NCBI GenBank assembly: GCA_034434635.1
Contig: DAOTYX010000150.1
Coordinates: 1-46,797 of the forward strand
DNA: 46,797 nt
Direction of reading: 5' to 3'
Source: DAOTYX01 sp034434635
Lineage (GTDB): Bacteria > Chloroflexota > Anaerolineae > B4-G1 > DUEL01
The notes below the pieces were generated by a model that worked only from the letters and a program-made list of their open reading frames with translations, was not told the origin of the DNA and ran no database searches. The translations under genes and the position numbers were made by a program. Positions within the stretch are counted from its first letter, which is position 1; every line of letters begins with the position of its first letter. This document shows, one piece after another, positions 1 through 8,033 of this stretch.

Positions 1-12
1 GCGGGAACGGTC

Positions 13-34
13 GGGGGGCGAGTGATCGCCCCCC
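13..34 (-). terminator. Possible terminator hairpin after the SHMT-GcvT gene
   Basis: A perfect 9-bp stem GGGGGGCGA/TCGCCCCCC with a GTGA loop lies just downstream of the stop codon at 41. No T-run follows it on the minus strand, so it may be only a 3'-end stabilising hairpin. Confidence 0.45.
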
Positions 35-40
35 GGTTCA

Positions 41-3000
41 TCATCCCACAACCCGCCCTTCGCTGGCCAGCGCCACCCGGTCGCCTACCTCCAGCGCCTC
101 CAGAGGCTTCTCCGTGGGCGCGCGCGCCGTCGAGAGCAGGTGAATCTCCTCCCCTGGCGTGGCAAAACGGCGATCCACGTAGGCCATACCGACCAGATAG
201 CCGTCCGTGTCCATCGCGCAGGAGGTCACCTGGCCGATGACCCGCCCCTTGCGGTCCACCACGCGGTCCCCTGGGTCGGGCATCGGCACGCCCCGTTCAT
301 TGAGCCGGAAACGCACGACGGTCATCTTGCGCTGCGCGGCGTGGGCGCGGAAAGGCTCTCTGCCGATGAAGAAGGGCTTGTAGAGTTTCACATACCCCTC
401 AAGACCCGCGTCATCGGGCCGCAGGTCGAGAGGGCCAGCCAGTTCGTGCCCCCAGAGGGGCAACCCGGCCTCGATGCGCAGCGAGTCGCGCGCCGCCAGT
501 CCCACCGGACGCAGGCCGAACGGCGCGCCGAACTCCAACAGCACCTCCCACAGCAGGCCCGCCCACTCGGGGTGGACGAACAGTTCGAAGCCCATCTTCT
601 CGCCCGTGTAGCCGGTGCGAGCGATGATCAGGTCGAACACGCCGCCGGGGGCAGCGGGCCACGGCCAGCCCACCTCGATGAGTTCCGTGCGCTCCATCCC
701 CAACAGCAGGCCCCGGATCTGCCCGGTGGCCGGCCCCTGGGGTGAGGCATCCAGCCAGGCCAGGAGGATGTCCCGGGCACGCGGCCCCTGCAACGCCAGG
801 TCCACCCGCGCCAGATGCTCCTGTCCCGGCGCGCGCAGGTCGGTCAGTTCGGCGCGAAAGGAGGGGCGCACCCAGGGGCGGTCGGCATCCAGGCGGACCT
901 GCCCCTCATTCACCGCGTTCAACCAGGCCCAGTCCTTCGCCGTGTTGGCGGCGTTGACCACCAGCATGTACCGTCCCGGGCCGCGCATATAGATGAGCAG
1001 GTCATCCAGCACCCGCCCCTCGACATCGAGCAGGAAGGCGTAGAGGGACTGTCCGGGGCGCAAGTGATTGACATCGTTCGTCGTCACCAGGTCAAGAAAG
1101 GCAGCAGCAAAGGGGCCGGAGACCTCGAAGATGCCCATGTGCCCCACATCGAACAGGCCCGCCGCCCCGCGCACTGCGCGGTGTTCATCCAGGACGGGGC
1201 CGTAGCGCAAGGGCATCTCCCAACCGGCGAAGGGTACGAAGTGGGCGCCCAGCCTCTCGTGAGCGGCATAGAGGGGGGTACGCAAAAGGGCAGCCGCTTC
1301 CGGTTCCTGCCAGGAGAAAAGAGGCAGTGGTTCGCCTCTCGGCTCCGCCCTTCGGTGAGCAGAGAGGCCCACATAGTACGGCTTGGGCGATGGCGGGGGG
1401 ACGAACTCCCCCTCCGGCGACGCAGGAAGCGTTTCCTTCAACTCGCCCAGGTTGCGTACCACCACCGGTCCGGGCAGTTTGGCCTGCAGGTCGGCGGGGT
1501 CGAACCGCACGTAACCATCCGAGAGGTCGCGCAGCCAGGCCAGCGCCCGCGGCACCCGATCGGCGGGCAGGGCCAGATGATAACGCTGATGCTGAAAGCC
1601 AGGACGACGCAGGAAGCCACGCGCCATCACCCGCCCGTCGGCTTCCAACAGCGTGACCGGTTGCCAGGCATCCTGCTGAACGTTGCCGATCTCCTCCACC
1701 AGCGCCATGTCGAGGAAGGTGGCGACGGCGTTCCCCTCCAGTTCCACCAGGCCCCACTCTCCCTGCGGCGGACGGGTGTCGGTGACCAGGCAATGATGCG
1801 GGTAACCACTGCAGGCCACCGGCTCGTCCGTCCCGCCCCGCGCCGCCAGTTCCGCTACCGCCAGGCGGGCCTCCTCCAGCGCGTCGAAGGCCACCTTGCC
1901 GCGGTAGACGGGGCCGTGTTGACCGGGATAAGTGTAGGGGATCACCGCCCGCAGCGTCGAGGCGATGAGATGGGCCAGTTCCTGCATCTCTGGCTCCTTG
2001 AAGCCCCGCTGGGTAACCCAGGGGGTGCCCAGGCGGATGCCGCTGGCCAGCGCCGGAGAGTTGTCGCCGGGGATGGTGTTGCGGTTGCAGACGATGCCCA
2101 CCAGGTCGAGCACGCGGGCAGCGGTGTCGCCCAGCAGCGGCTCGCCGAACGGCCCGCGCACGGTCTTGCAGTCCACCAGCAGGAGATGACTGTCGGTGCC
2201 GCCGTGGGGCACGCGCAACCCCTCCTCGGTCAACGCGCGGGCCAGGGCCCTGGCGTTGGCGACAATCTGATGCTGCAGCGCGCGGAAAGGTTCGCTGCGG
2301 GCCAGGCGGAAGGCCACCGCCATCGCCACGAACTTGTTGACGTGCGGCCCTCCCTGCAGGCCGGGGAAGACCGCGTGGTCAATGCGCCGCGCCAGCAGCG
2401 GGTCGGTGGTGAGGATACAGGCGCCCCGTGGCCCGCACAGGGTCTTATGGGTGGTGAAGGTGATGACGTGAGCGTGTCCCAGCGGTGAAGGGTAAGCCCC
2501 TGCAGCGACCATTCCGGCCACGTGGGCGATGTCCGCCAGCAGATACGCCCCCACCCGGTCAGCGATCTGACGGAACTTGGCCCAGTTGGGCACACGGGGA
2601 TAGGAAGTGTAGCCCGCGACGATGATCTTGGGCCGATGCTCCAGCGCCAGGTCCTCGATCTGGTCGTAGTCGAGCAGTTCGGTGCGCGGGTCCACCGTGT
2701 AAGAGACCGCCCGATACCGCTGACCAGAGACGTTGGCCGGGCTGCCGTGAGTGAGATGGCCGCCGTGGCCCAACGCCATGCCCATGATGACATCCCCCGG
2801 CTTCAGCAATGCCTCGTAGACGGCGATGTTGGCCGGCGCACCGGAGAGGGGCTGCACGTTGACGTAGATGCGGTCGGCGGGCAGGTCGTCGGTGGCGAAG
2901 GCCTCCGCGCAGCGCCGCCGGGCCAGCGCCTCGGCCACATCGGCATACTCGGTGCCCATGTAGTAGCGGAGGTCGCCGTAGCGGCGGTAGAAGGCCATGT

Positions 3001-3238
3001 GCGACTCGTAGTCGAGGATCTGCCCCTCAGGCATCCAGCGGGTCTCCGGCAACGGGTAGCCTTCGGCGTAGATGTTGGTGAAGACCGAGCCGAGGGCCTG
3101 GCGCACCGCACGGGGGGTAGCGCTCTCGGAAGGGATGAGGATCAGTTTACGCGCCTGTCGCTCGGCCTCCAGGCCGATCAGCCGGGCCACTGCTGGGTCG
3201 AGTTCGTCCAGTTCTTCACGAAAGAGGTAATCGTCCAT
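41..3238 (-). CDS. Serine hydroxymethyltransferase / aminomethyltransferase (GcvT) fusion
   Basis: A 1065-residue cytoplasmic fusion. Residues 1-465 are SHMT, a PLP enzyme that interconverts serine and glycine with tetrahydrofolate; the PLP lysine is K265 in THKTLCGPRG, and HGGHLTHGS and NVQPLSGAPAN are also present. Compared with textbook SHMT it has about 30 extra residues after YAEGYP (61-92). Residues 650-1065 are GcvT, the T-protein of glycine cleavage (TTNDVNHLRPGQ, GRVLDDLLIY, ARTGYTGEKMGFEL). Residues 497-596 align by eye with the start of this GcvT but lack its DD pair, so they look like a degenerate extra GcvT module. The ATG follows TGAGGGGAA. No gcvH or gcvP lies in the window. 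Joining two folate-dependent C1 steps in one chain suggests substrate channelling (inference). Confidence 0.93.
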   Translation of the reverse strand: MDDYLFREELDELDPAVARLIGLEAERQARKLILIPSESATPRAVRQALGSVFTNIYAEGYPLPETRWMPEGQILDYESHMAFYRRYGDLRYYMGTEYADVAEALARRRCAEAFATDDLPADRIYVNVQPLSGAPANIAVYEALLKPGDVIMGMALGHGGHLTHGSPANVSGQRYRAVSYTVDPRTELLDYDQIEDLALEHRPKIIVAGYTSYPRVPNWAKFRQIADRVGAYLLADIAHVAGMVAAGAYPSPLGHAHVITFTTHKTLCGPRGACILTTDPLLARRIDHAVFPGLQGGPHVNKFVAMAVAFRLARSEPFRALQHQIVANARALARALTEEGLRVPHGGTDSHLLLVDCKTVRGPFGEPLLGDTAARVLDLVGIVCNRNTIPGDNSPALASGIRLGTPWVTQRGFKEPEMQELAHLIASTLRAVIPYTYPGQHGPVYRGKVAFDALEEARLAVAELAARGGTDEPVACSGYPHHCLVTDTRPPQGEWGLVELEGNAVATFLDMALVEEIGNVQQDAWQPVTLLEADGRVMARGFLRRPGFQHQRYHLALPADRVPRALAWLRDLSDGYVRFDPADLQAKLPGPVVVRNLGELKETLPASPEGEFVPPPSPKPYYVGLSAHRRAEPRGEPLPLFSWQEPEAAALLRTPLYAAHERLGAHFVPFAGWEMPLRYGPVLDEHRAVRGAAGLFDVGHMGIFEVSGPFAAAFLDLVTTNDVNHLRPGQSLYAFLLDVEGRVLDDLLIYMRGPGRYMLVVNAANTAKDWAWLNAVNEGQVRLDADRPWVRPSFRAELTDLRAPGQEHLARVDLALQGPRARDILLAWLDASPQGPATGQIRGLLLGMERTELIEVGWPWPAAPGGVFDLIIARTGYTGEKMGFELFVHPEWAGLLWEVLLEFGAPFGLRPVGLAARDSLRIEAGLPLWGHELAGPLDLRPDDAGLEGYVKLYKPFFIGREPFRAHAAQRKMTVVRFRLNERGVPMPDPGDRVVDRKGRVIGQVTSCAMDTDGYLVGMAYVDRRFATPGEEIHLLSTARAPTEKPLEALEVGDRVALASEGRVVG

Positions 3239-3288
3239 TTCCCCTCATGCCACTGCTCAGGTAGCACTGCGCTCATCCATCAACAAAT

Positions 3289-3321
3289 CCCTCCCGGCAG
3301 CAGAGGACGCGGCCGGGAGGG
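3289..3321 (-). terminator. Intrinsic terminator after the LysM/PA14 gene
   Basis: Ten-base-pair stem CCCTCCCGGC/GCCGGGAGGG (3289-3298 with 3312-3321) and a 13-nt loop. It is followed on the minus strand by ATTTGTTGA, a modest U-rich tract. It sits 35 bp past the LysM gene stop and upstream of the SHMT-GcvT gene, so it would separate the two transcripts. Confidence 0.65.
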
Positions 3322-3355
3322 AAGAGCACAAGAGGGACGACCGGCGCCGGTCAAC

Positions 3356-4579
3356 TCACGCCGGTTCCCACCAGACGTAGATCAGCGCGTTACCAGTCCA
3401 CTCGAAGTACTCGACGGTGATGGTATGATTCCCCGCCGTCATATACCGTTCGCCGCAGAAGGTGACCGCGTTGGTCAGGTGCCACTCGTCCACAACCACG
3501 GCCCCGTCCACGTAGATCCGCCCGCCGTCGTCAATCATCATGCAGAAGCGGTAAGTGTCGGCATTGAAATAGGCAGTGCGGGTCCAGCGGACAGAGAAAT
3601 TGTCAGCCCAGACGCCAGGCATGGGAGAGCCGCTGCCCCACTCGAAGCCGATCGCGCCGACGTCCGCCTCGGCCACCGGCGGCTCGCGCAGGTCGGAGTT
3701 GTTGTAGTAGGCCCCATGCCAGACGGTGCTGGGGGCTGCGGTAGCGGTGGCGGTCGGGGTGGGCGTCACCGTGCCGTCAGAGAGGCGCTCCCACCAGAAA
3801 TGGATGCGGGCGATCTCCACCCGGTCGTAGAACTCGACACGCAGGTCGTGGTTCCCGGCGGTCAGAGTGCGATCGGCGCTGAAGGTGCGCACCGCGCCAT
3901 CTGTCCACTGGTCAATGATCAGCGTCCCGTCCACCCAGACCCGCACCCCGTCGTCCACGCGGGCGTAGAAGCGGTAGTTGCCCCCGGCGAAGTTGACCGT
4001 ACGTGTCCAGCGGACGGAGAAGCCGTCCGCGTTCACGCCGGCCATCGGCGCCGCATTCCCCCAGTTGAAGTCAATGCTGGCGTCGTAACGGGTCGCGCAG
4101 GGCGGGTCGGTCAGGGTGAGGTTGTTGTAGTACTGGCCGTACCAACCGCCGCTGGGAGAGGGAGGAGGGGTGGTCGGGGCAGCGCCAGGGATGAGTAGCC
4201 GCTGGCCGACCCAGATGCGGTTCAGGTCGTAGATGCCATTGGCCTGGGCGATGGCCCAGACGCTGACACCGTAGCGGAGGGCGATGGAGGTGAGCGTCTC
4301 TCCCCGCTGCACCACGTGGATGAAGCCCGTCACCCCGCCGGTGGGAATGACCAGGCGCTGGCCCACGTAGATGCGGTTGGGGTTGACGATGCCGTTGGCC
4401 CGCGCCAGGGCCCACATGTCCACCCCGTAGTAACGGGCGATGCCGTAGAGCGTCTCGCCAGGACGCACCACGTGGATGATCGAGTCAGAGTGAGGGGCGG
4501 CAGAGATGACCGGGGCGAGGGTAAAGAGCAAGATAAACACAGTGACCACCGTCACCAGAAAGACCCACCTCTTGCCCAT
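3356..4579 (-). CDS. Secreted protein with two LysM and two PA14-like domains
   Basis: A 407-residue exported protein. Residues 1-28 are a signal peptide (basic MGKR, long hydrophobic core, cleavage near ISAAP). Two LysM repeats follow at about 35-79 and 87-131; both contain GETL and end in VGQRLVIP or VGQRLLIP. They should bind peptidoglycan or related glycans. After a short proline stretch come two PA14-like beta-barrels (about 146-265 and 286-406) with paired YYNN, SVRWTR, VDDG/IDDG and WVDG/YVDG motifs, separated by a Thr/Pro linker. PA14 domains often bind carbohydrate, so a cell-wall-attached glycan-binding role is likely. The ATG at 4579 has GGAGGAATAAGG in front, so I prefer it to an upstream in-frame start. 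No catalytic domain is visible. Confidence 0.88.
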   Translation of the reverse strand: MGKRWVFLVTVVTVFILLFTLAPVISAAPHSDSIIHVVRPGETLYGIARYYGVDMWALARANGIVNPNRIYVGQRLVIPTGGVTGFIHVVQRGETLTSIALRYGVSVWAIAQANGIYDLNRIWVGQRLLIPGAAPTTPPPSPSGGWYGQYYNNLTLTDPPCATRYDASIDFNWGNAAPMAGVNADGFSVRWTRTVNFAGGNYRFYARVDDGVRVWVDGTLIIDQWTDGAVRTFSADRTLTAGNHDLRVEFYDRVEIARIHFWWERLSDGTVTPTPTATATAAPSTVWHGAYYNNSDLREPPVAEADVGAIGFEWGSGSPMPGVWADNFSVRWTRTAYFNADTYRFCMMIDDGGRIYVDGAVVVDEWHLTNAVTFCGERYMTAGNHTITVEYFEWTGNALIYVWWEPA

Positions 4580-4708
4580 CCTTATTCCTCCTTGCGGAAC
4601 AGACCCCGTTGAACGGACCACACACTACAGACGGCAGACCACCGGCTGCAGGCAGAGGTCTCTCGAAAGACCTGGCCTCGGAGATGGTGAGACGAGAGCG
4701 AACAGAGA

Positions 4709-5029
4709 TCAGCTCAAGATACTCTGCATGCGCATCGCCAGGGCCATGTCGCCGCTGATCTTGATCTTGCCCTGCATGAAGGCCGAGACCGGGTTCAGTT
4801 GGCCGTTGGCCATAGCGATCAGGTCTTGCGCTGCCATCGCCAGCGTCACATTGGGGGTCACCGCAGCGGGGTCCTCCATGCTAATGGTGCCCTCCCTGAT
4901 CGCCAGCGCGTACTTGCCTCCCCCCTCGCCGCTGAGGTCGAAGAGGAAGATACCGTTGATCCCCTGGATCTTGCTGGTATCGCTTTGAAGAATGTTGTCG
5001 AACAGTTCCTGCACGCTGCTAATGGCCAT
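4709..5029 (-). CDS. SCP2 sterol-binding domain protein
   Basis: A 106-residue single-domain protein of the SCP-2 type, a small fold with a hydrophobic tunnel that binds lipids. The family pattern is visible: a central glycine-rich hairpin with FDLSGEGGGKYAL, then VTPNVTLAMAAQDL, and the typical C-terminal stretch NPVSAFMQGKIKISGDMALAM. Length matches the family (about 100-110). The ATG is preceded by AAGGAGGACAACC. It has its own promoter (5071-5099). Ligand and physiological role cannot be told from sequence. Confidence 0.88.
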   Translation of the reverse strand: MAISSVQELFDNILQSDTSKIQGINGIFLFDLSGEGGGKYALAIREGTISMEDPAAVTPNVTLAMAAQDLIAMANGQLNPVSAFMQGKIKISGDMALAMRMQSILS

Positions 5030-5070
5030 GGTTGTCCTCCTTACAGGGTTTCCTGGTTACGACACACAAG

Positions 5071-5099
5071 AGTATAGGATAAACGCCTGCGCTTGTCAA
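5071..5099 (-). promoter_or_regulatory. Sigma-70-type promoter of the SCP2 gene
   Basis: On the minus strand, TTGACA (5094-5099), a 17-bp spacer and TATACT (5071-5076), about 35 nt before the AAGGAGG ribosome site. Confidence 0.75.
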
Positions 5100-5266
5100 T
5101 GGAGCAACGCAAAGGGTTACGTTTCAATTTAGAGACAGATTTTCACCATTGTCCAGGATGCCGGCGGGCAACCGGGCAGAGGGAATGGCCCGTGTTGATC
5201 GAAGAGGGCGCCCGAAACAGCCGAAGAGAGTCGGCGGATTGAGCAGATGAAACGGATTTCCCTGCC

Positions 5267-5294
5267 TTGCACAATGTCACAGGCAAGGTATAAT
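5267..5294 (+). promoter_or_regulatory. Promoter giving a leaderless prepilin peptidase mRNA
   Basis: TTGCAC (5267-5272), 16-bp spacer, TATAAT (5289-5294). Only seven bases separate the -10 box from the GTG start at 5302, so transcription should begin at or next to the start codon. Confidence 0.7.
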
Positions 5295-5301
5295 CAGGGC
5301 C

Positions 5302-6048
5302 GTGTTGGTAGCCCTCTTCGCCGTCATCGGCATCGCAACTGGCGCCCTGGTCAACCGGCTGGCGGCGGACCTGCCGGCTCGCCATCCCCCGCGACGTCCC
5401 CGCTGCCCCTACTGCGGTACACCGCGCCCGTGGTATCACTGGGTCGCCCTGCCAGCGGCTGTGGCGAGACGGGACCGTTGCCCCCGGTGCGGCGCGCCGA
5501 TCCCCCTGCGCTACCCCCTGGTCGAGTTAGCGCTGGGCTTCCTCTTCGGTTTTCTCTTCCTGCACTACGGGCTCACGCCGCAGTTCGGTTTCGCGGCCGC
5601 CTACACCGCCATCCTCGCCATCATCACCGTCACCGACCTGGAACGGCGGCTGATCCTCAACGTCGTCACCCTGCCGGCGATGGGATTGGCGCTGATCGGC
5701 TCCTTCTTCTTCCCTGGCCTCTCCTGGAAAAGTGCCCTCGTTGGCGGATTGCTCGGCTACGTCACCTTCTACCTGCTGATGGTCATCGGCAACGCGACGG
5801 TAGGACCGGGAGCGCTGGGGCAGGGAGACGTCAAGCTCGCCGCGCTGGTCGGGCTGATGACCGGCTTTCCGCTCGTCGTCGAAGCGCTCATCCTCACCAT
5901 CCTCAGCGGCGGGCTGGTCAGCCTGCTGCTGGTCGTCACCCGCGTGCGCTCCCTGCGCGACCCGATTCCCTACGGCCCGTTCCTGGTCTTCGGCGGCTGG
6001 GTCACGATGCTGTGGGGCGTGGAAATCGCCCGCTGGTTTCTTTCTTGA
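5302..6048 (+). CDS. Prepilin peptidase / N-methyltransferase (A24 family)
   Basis: A 248-residue polytopic membrane aspartyl protease that cleaves, and in the two-domain form N-methylates, type IV prepilin-like proteins. The cytoplasmic zinc-binding loop has two CxxC pairs (C35/C38 in CPYC and C60/C63 in CPRC), typical of the bifunctional form. Catalytic aspartates are D112 (TVTDLERRLI) and D176 (GQGDVKLA, the GxGD motif). Length is normal for the family. No pilin or pilus-assembly genes are in the window, so its substrates are encoded elsewhere. The start is GTG with no Shine-Dalgarno sequence, but a TATAAT box sits seven bases upstream, which fits a leaderless transcript. Confidence 0.93.
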   Translation: MLVALFAVIGIATGALVNRLAADLPARHPPRRPRCPYCGTPRPWYHWVALPAAVARRDRCPRCGAPIPLRYPLVELALGFLFGFLFLHYGLTPQFGFAAAYTAILAIITVTDLERRLILNVVTLPAMGLALIGSFFFPGLSWKSALVGGLLGYVTFYLLMVIGNATVGPGALGQGDVKLAALVGLMTGFPLVVEALILTILSGGLVSLLLVVTRVRSLRDPIPYGPFLVFGGWVTMLWGVEIARWFLS

Positions 6049-6076
6049 GAGACGTGGCTGCGTAGAGACGTCGCTC

Positions 6077-7276
6077 TCAGGACATCAGCACCGCCTCGAC
6101 CTGCTCCACCGCCCAATCCACCTCCTCGCGGGTGATGACCAGCGGTGGGGCCAGGCGGATCACCAGATCGTGCGTCTCCTTGCACAGCAGACCTCTTTCC
6201 TGCAGCGCCTCACAGAAACGCCGCGCGCCACCCGTCTCAGGCCACACTTCCACACCGATGAGCAGGCCCCGCCCACGCACCTGACGGACATAGCGGCTCT
6301 CAATGCGCTCCAGGCGGCCAAGGAAATAGGGACCGAGTTCCGCGGCCCGTTTGATCAACTCCTCCTCCACCAGCACCTTGAGCGCTTCGCGGGCCACCGC
6401 GCAACCCAGCGGGTTGCCGCCGAAGGTGGAGCCGTGCTCGCCTGGCTTGAACACCCCCAAGACCTGCCGCGAGGACAGCACCGCTGAAACCGGGTAGAAC
6501 CCGCCAGAGAGAGCCTTGCCGACCAGCACCATGTCGGGCCGCACCCCCTCCCAATCACAGGCGAACAGCCGCCCGGTGCGACCCAACCCGGTCTGGATCT
6601 CGTCAGCAATAAACAGCACGTTGTGGCGGTCGCAGATCTCACGCGCCCGCTGCAGGTAGCCCGCAGGCGGGATGACCACCCCACCCTCTCCCTGAATCGG
6701 CTCGACCAGAAAGGCAGCGGTGTGCGGCGTGATGGCCGCTTCCAGCGCTTCACTGTCGCCGTAGGGAATGATCTTGAAGCCAGGCGTAAAGGGGCCAAAT
6801 CCGTCACGATACAGCGGCTCAGTGGAGAAGCCCACAATGGTGATACTGCGCCCGTGGAAGTTGCCGGCGCAGACAATGACCTCGGCCTGGCTGTCGGGAA
6901 TGCCTTTGACCATATAGGCCCACTTGCGCGCCGTCTTCAGCGCCGTCTCCACCGCCTCCGTGCCGGTGTTCATCGGCAGCATCATCTCATAGCCGGTCAA
7001 CTCGCACAATTCCCGCTCCAGGAGCGGCAACTGGTCATTGCGAAAGGCACGCGAGGTCAGGGTCAGCCGCTCTGCCTGCTCCACCAGGGCGCGCAGGATG
7101 CGCGGGTGGCAGTGGCCCTGGTTGACGGCTGAATAGGCACTCAGGCAATCCATGTACCGGTTGCCATCCACATCCCAAACCCACACACCCTGTGCATGGG
7201 TAATGACGACATCCAGCGGCTTGTAGTTCCGCGCTCCGTACCGATCCTCCAGTGCAATGTACTCTTCTGTCCTCAT
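6077..7276 (-). CDS. rocD: Ornithine--oxo-acid aminotransferase
   Basis: A 399-residue class III PLP aminotransferase, expected to convert ornithine and 2-oxoglutarate to glutamate semialdehyde and glutamate. Visible motifs are MNTGTEAVETALK for cofactor phosphate binding, D225 in FIADEIQTGLGRTG, and the PLP lysine K254 in LVGKALSGGFYPVSA. The N-terminal YGARNYKPLDVV and HCHPRI segments favour ornithine aminotransferase over acetylornithine or GABA aminotransferases. The ATG at 7276 has GAGGAGGTCTAT in front; the open frame runs 90 codons further upstream without similarity. It lies 58 bp downstream of cysC and may share its transcript. Confidence 0.9.
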   Translation of the reverse strand: MRTEEYIALEDRYGARNYKPLDVVITHAQGVWVWDVDGNRYMDCLSAYSAVNQGHCHPRILRALVEQAERLTLTSRAFRNDQLPLLERELCELTGYEMMLPMNTGTEAVETALKTARKWAYMVKGIPDSQAEVIVCAGNFHGRSITIVGFSTEPLYRDGFGPFTPGFKIIPYGDSEALEAAITPHTAAFLVEPIQGEGGVVIPPAGYLQRAREICDRHNVLFIADEIQTGLGRTGRLFACDWEGVRPDMVLVGKALSGGFYPVSAVLSSRQVLGVFKPGEHGSTFGGNPLGCAVAREALKVLVEEELIKRAAELGPYFLGRLERIESRYVRQVRGRGLLIGVEVWPETGGARRFCEALQERGLLCKETHDLVIRLAPPLVITREEVDWAVEQVEAVLMS

Positions 7277-7334
7277 ATAGACCTCCTCGTCACGTCTCAG
7301 ATGATGCGCATTGGGCCGCAAACCCTGTCCGAGA

Positions 7335-7865
7335 TCAGATGTAGCCGTGCTCCTCCAGATAGGAAAGTACTTTCGCCACGCTCTGCTCCGGCGTCTCCTC
7401 GGCAGTGTGACAGATGATCTCCGCGTTCTCCGGCGGCTCATACGGGTCGGATATGCCGGTGAACTCCGGTATCTGACCCGCGATCGCCTTCTCATACAAC
7501 CCTTTGACATCCCGCTGCATGCAGACCTCCAGCGGACACTCGACATAGACCTCGATGAACTCGCCGATCTCCTGGCGGGTCAACGCCCGACGCTCGCGGT
7601 AGGGGGAGATGAAGGAACACAGCACCGCGACTCCGTTGCGGGTGAGCAGTTTGGCGACGAAGGTAACGCGCTCGATGTTCTTGTCGCGGTCCTCTTTGCT
7701 GAAACCCAGGTCCCGCGTCAGCCCCTGGCGGACGGTGTCCCCGTCCAACCGCTCCACCCGCAGACCACGACGGCGCAGTTCCTGCTCGACCCCCTGAGCG
7801 ATGGTGGTCTTACCCGACCCCGAGAGGCCGGTGAACCATAGTGTGAAGCCACGTTGATCTTTCAA
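7335..7865 (-). CDS. cysC: Adenylylsulfate (APS) kinase
   Basis: A 176-residue kinase that phosphorylates adenosine 5'-phosphosulfate to PAPS. The P-loop GLSGSGKTT is at residues 13-21, followed by RLDGDTVRQGL, LGFSKEDRDKNIER, FISPYRERR and KGLYEKA, all characteristic of CysC. The start is TTG, supported by AAAGGAGGAGTC directly upstream and by the family's usual first residues (xxQRGFTxWFTG). No sulfurylase, PAPS reductase or sulfotransferase is nearby, so whether PAPS is used for assimilation or sulfation is open. Confidence 0.93.
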   Translation of the reverse strand: MKDQRGFTLWFTGLSGSGKTTIAQGVEQELRRRGLRVERLDGDTVRQGLTRDLGFSKEDRDKNIERVTFVAKLLTRNGVAVLCSFISPYRERRALTRQEIGEFIEVYVECPLEVCMQRDVKGLYEKAIAGQIPEFTGISDPYEPPENAEIICHTAEETPEQSVAKVLSYLEEHGYI

Positions 7866-7915
7866 GACTCCTCCTTTGAAGTATCAAACAAGATTAGTAG
7901 TTACGCAGTCGATTC

Positions 7916-7988
7916 TTCGCCACGAATTGCACGAATTTCACGATGAAGAGAAACGAAATTCGTGTCCATTCGTGAAATTCGTGGCGAA
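7916..7988. repeat. Imperfect intergenic inverted repeat with CACGAATT-type arms
   Basis: The arms TTCGCCACGAATT (7916-7928) and AATTCGTGGCGAA (7976-7988) are perfect complements. The DNA between them repeats the theme (CACGAATTTCACGA, ACGAAATTCGT, TTCGTGAAATTCGTGG), so the whole block can fold into a long AT-rich hairpin. Its base composition differs sharply from the GC-rich surroundings. It lies between cysC and tsaC and resembles dispersed intergenic repeat families. Confidence 0.6.
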
Positions 7989-8033
7989 TTTCAAAGGTTT
8001 ATCTGCCAGCTGCGCAAGTCCTAAAGATATAGG

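Noticed and set aside
815..2488. Long plus-strand open frames opposite the SHMT-GcvT gene
   Set aside because: They are mirror frames of a high-GC gene: no family motifs, no ribosome site, and the minus-strand protein is unmistakable. The same applies to 2522-4198, 21390-25064 and 35388-37442.
3239..3288. Glycine riboswitch upstream of SHMT-GcvT
   Set aside because: The gap is only 117 bp and half is the LysM terminator. No tandem glycine-aptamer structure could be made out.
4630..4680. CAGACGG CAGACCA-like stretch and AGGTCT/AGACCT hairpin upstream of the LysM gene
   Set aside because: It may be a decayed heptamer array, but units are too divergent to claim, and the stem is only six pairs.
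6049..6076. Bidirectional terminator between prepilin peptidase and rocD
   Set aside because: GAGAGACG/CGCTCTC can pair only with a mismatch and a long loop, and there is no T-run.
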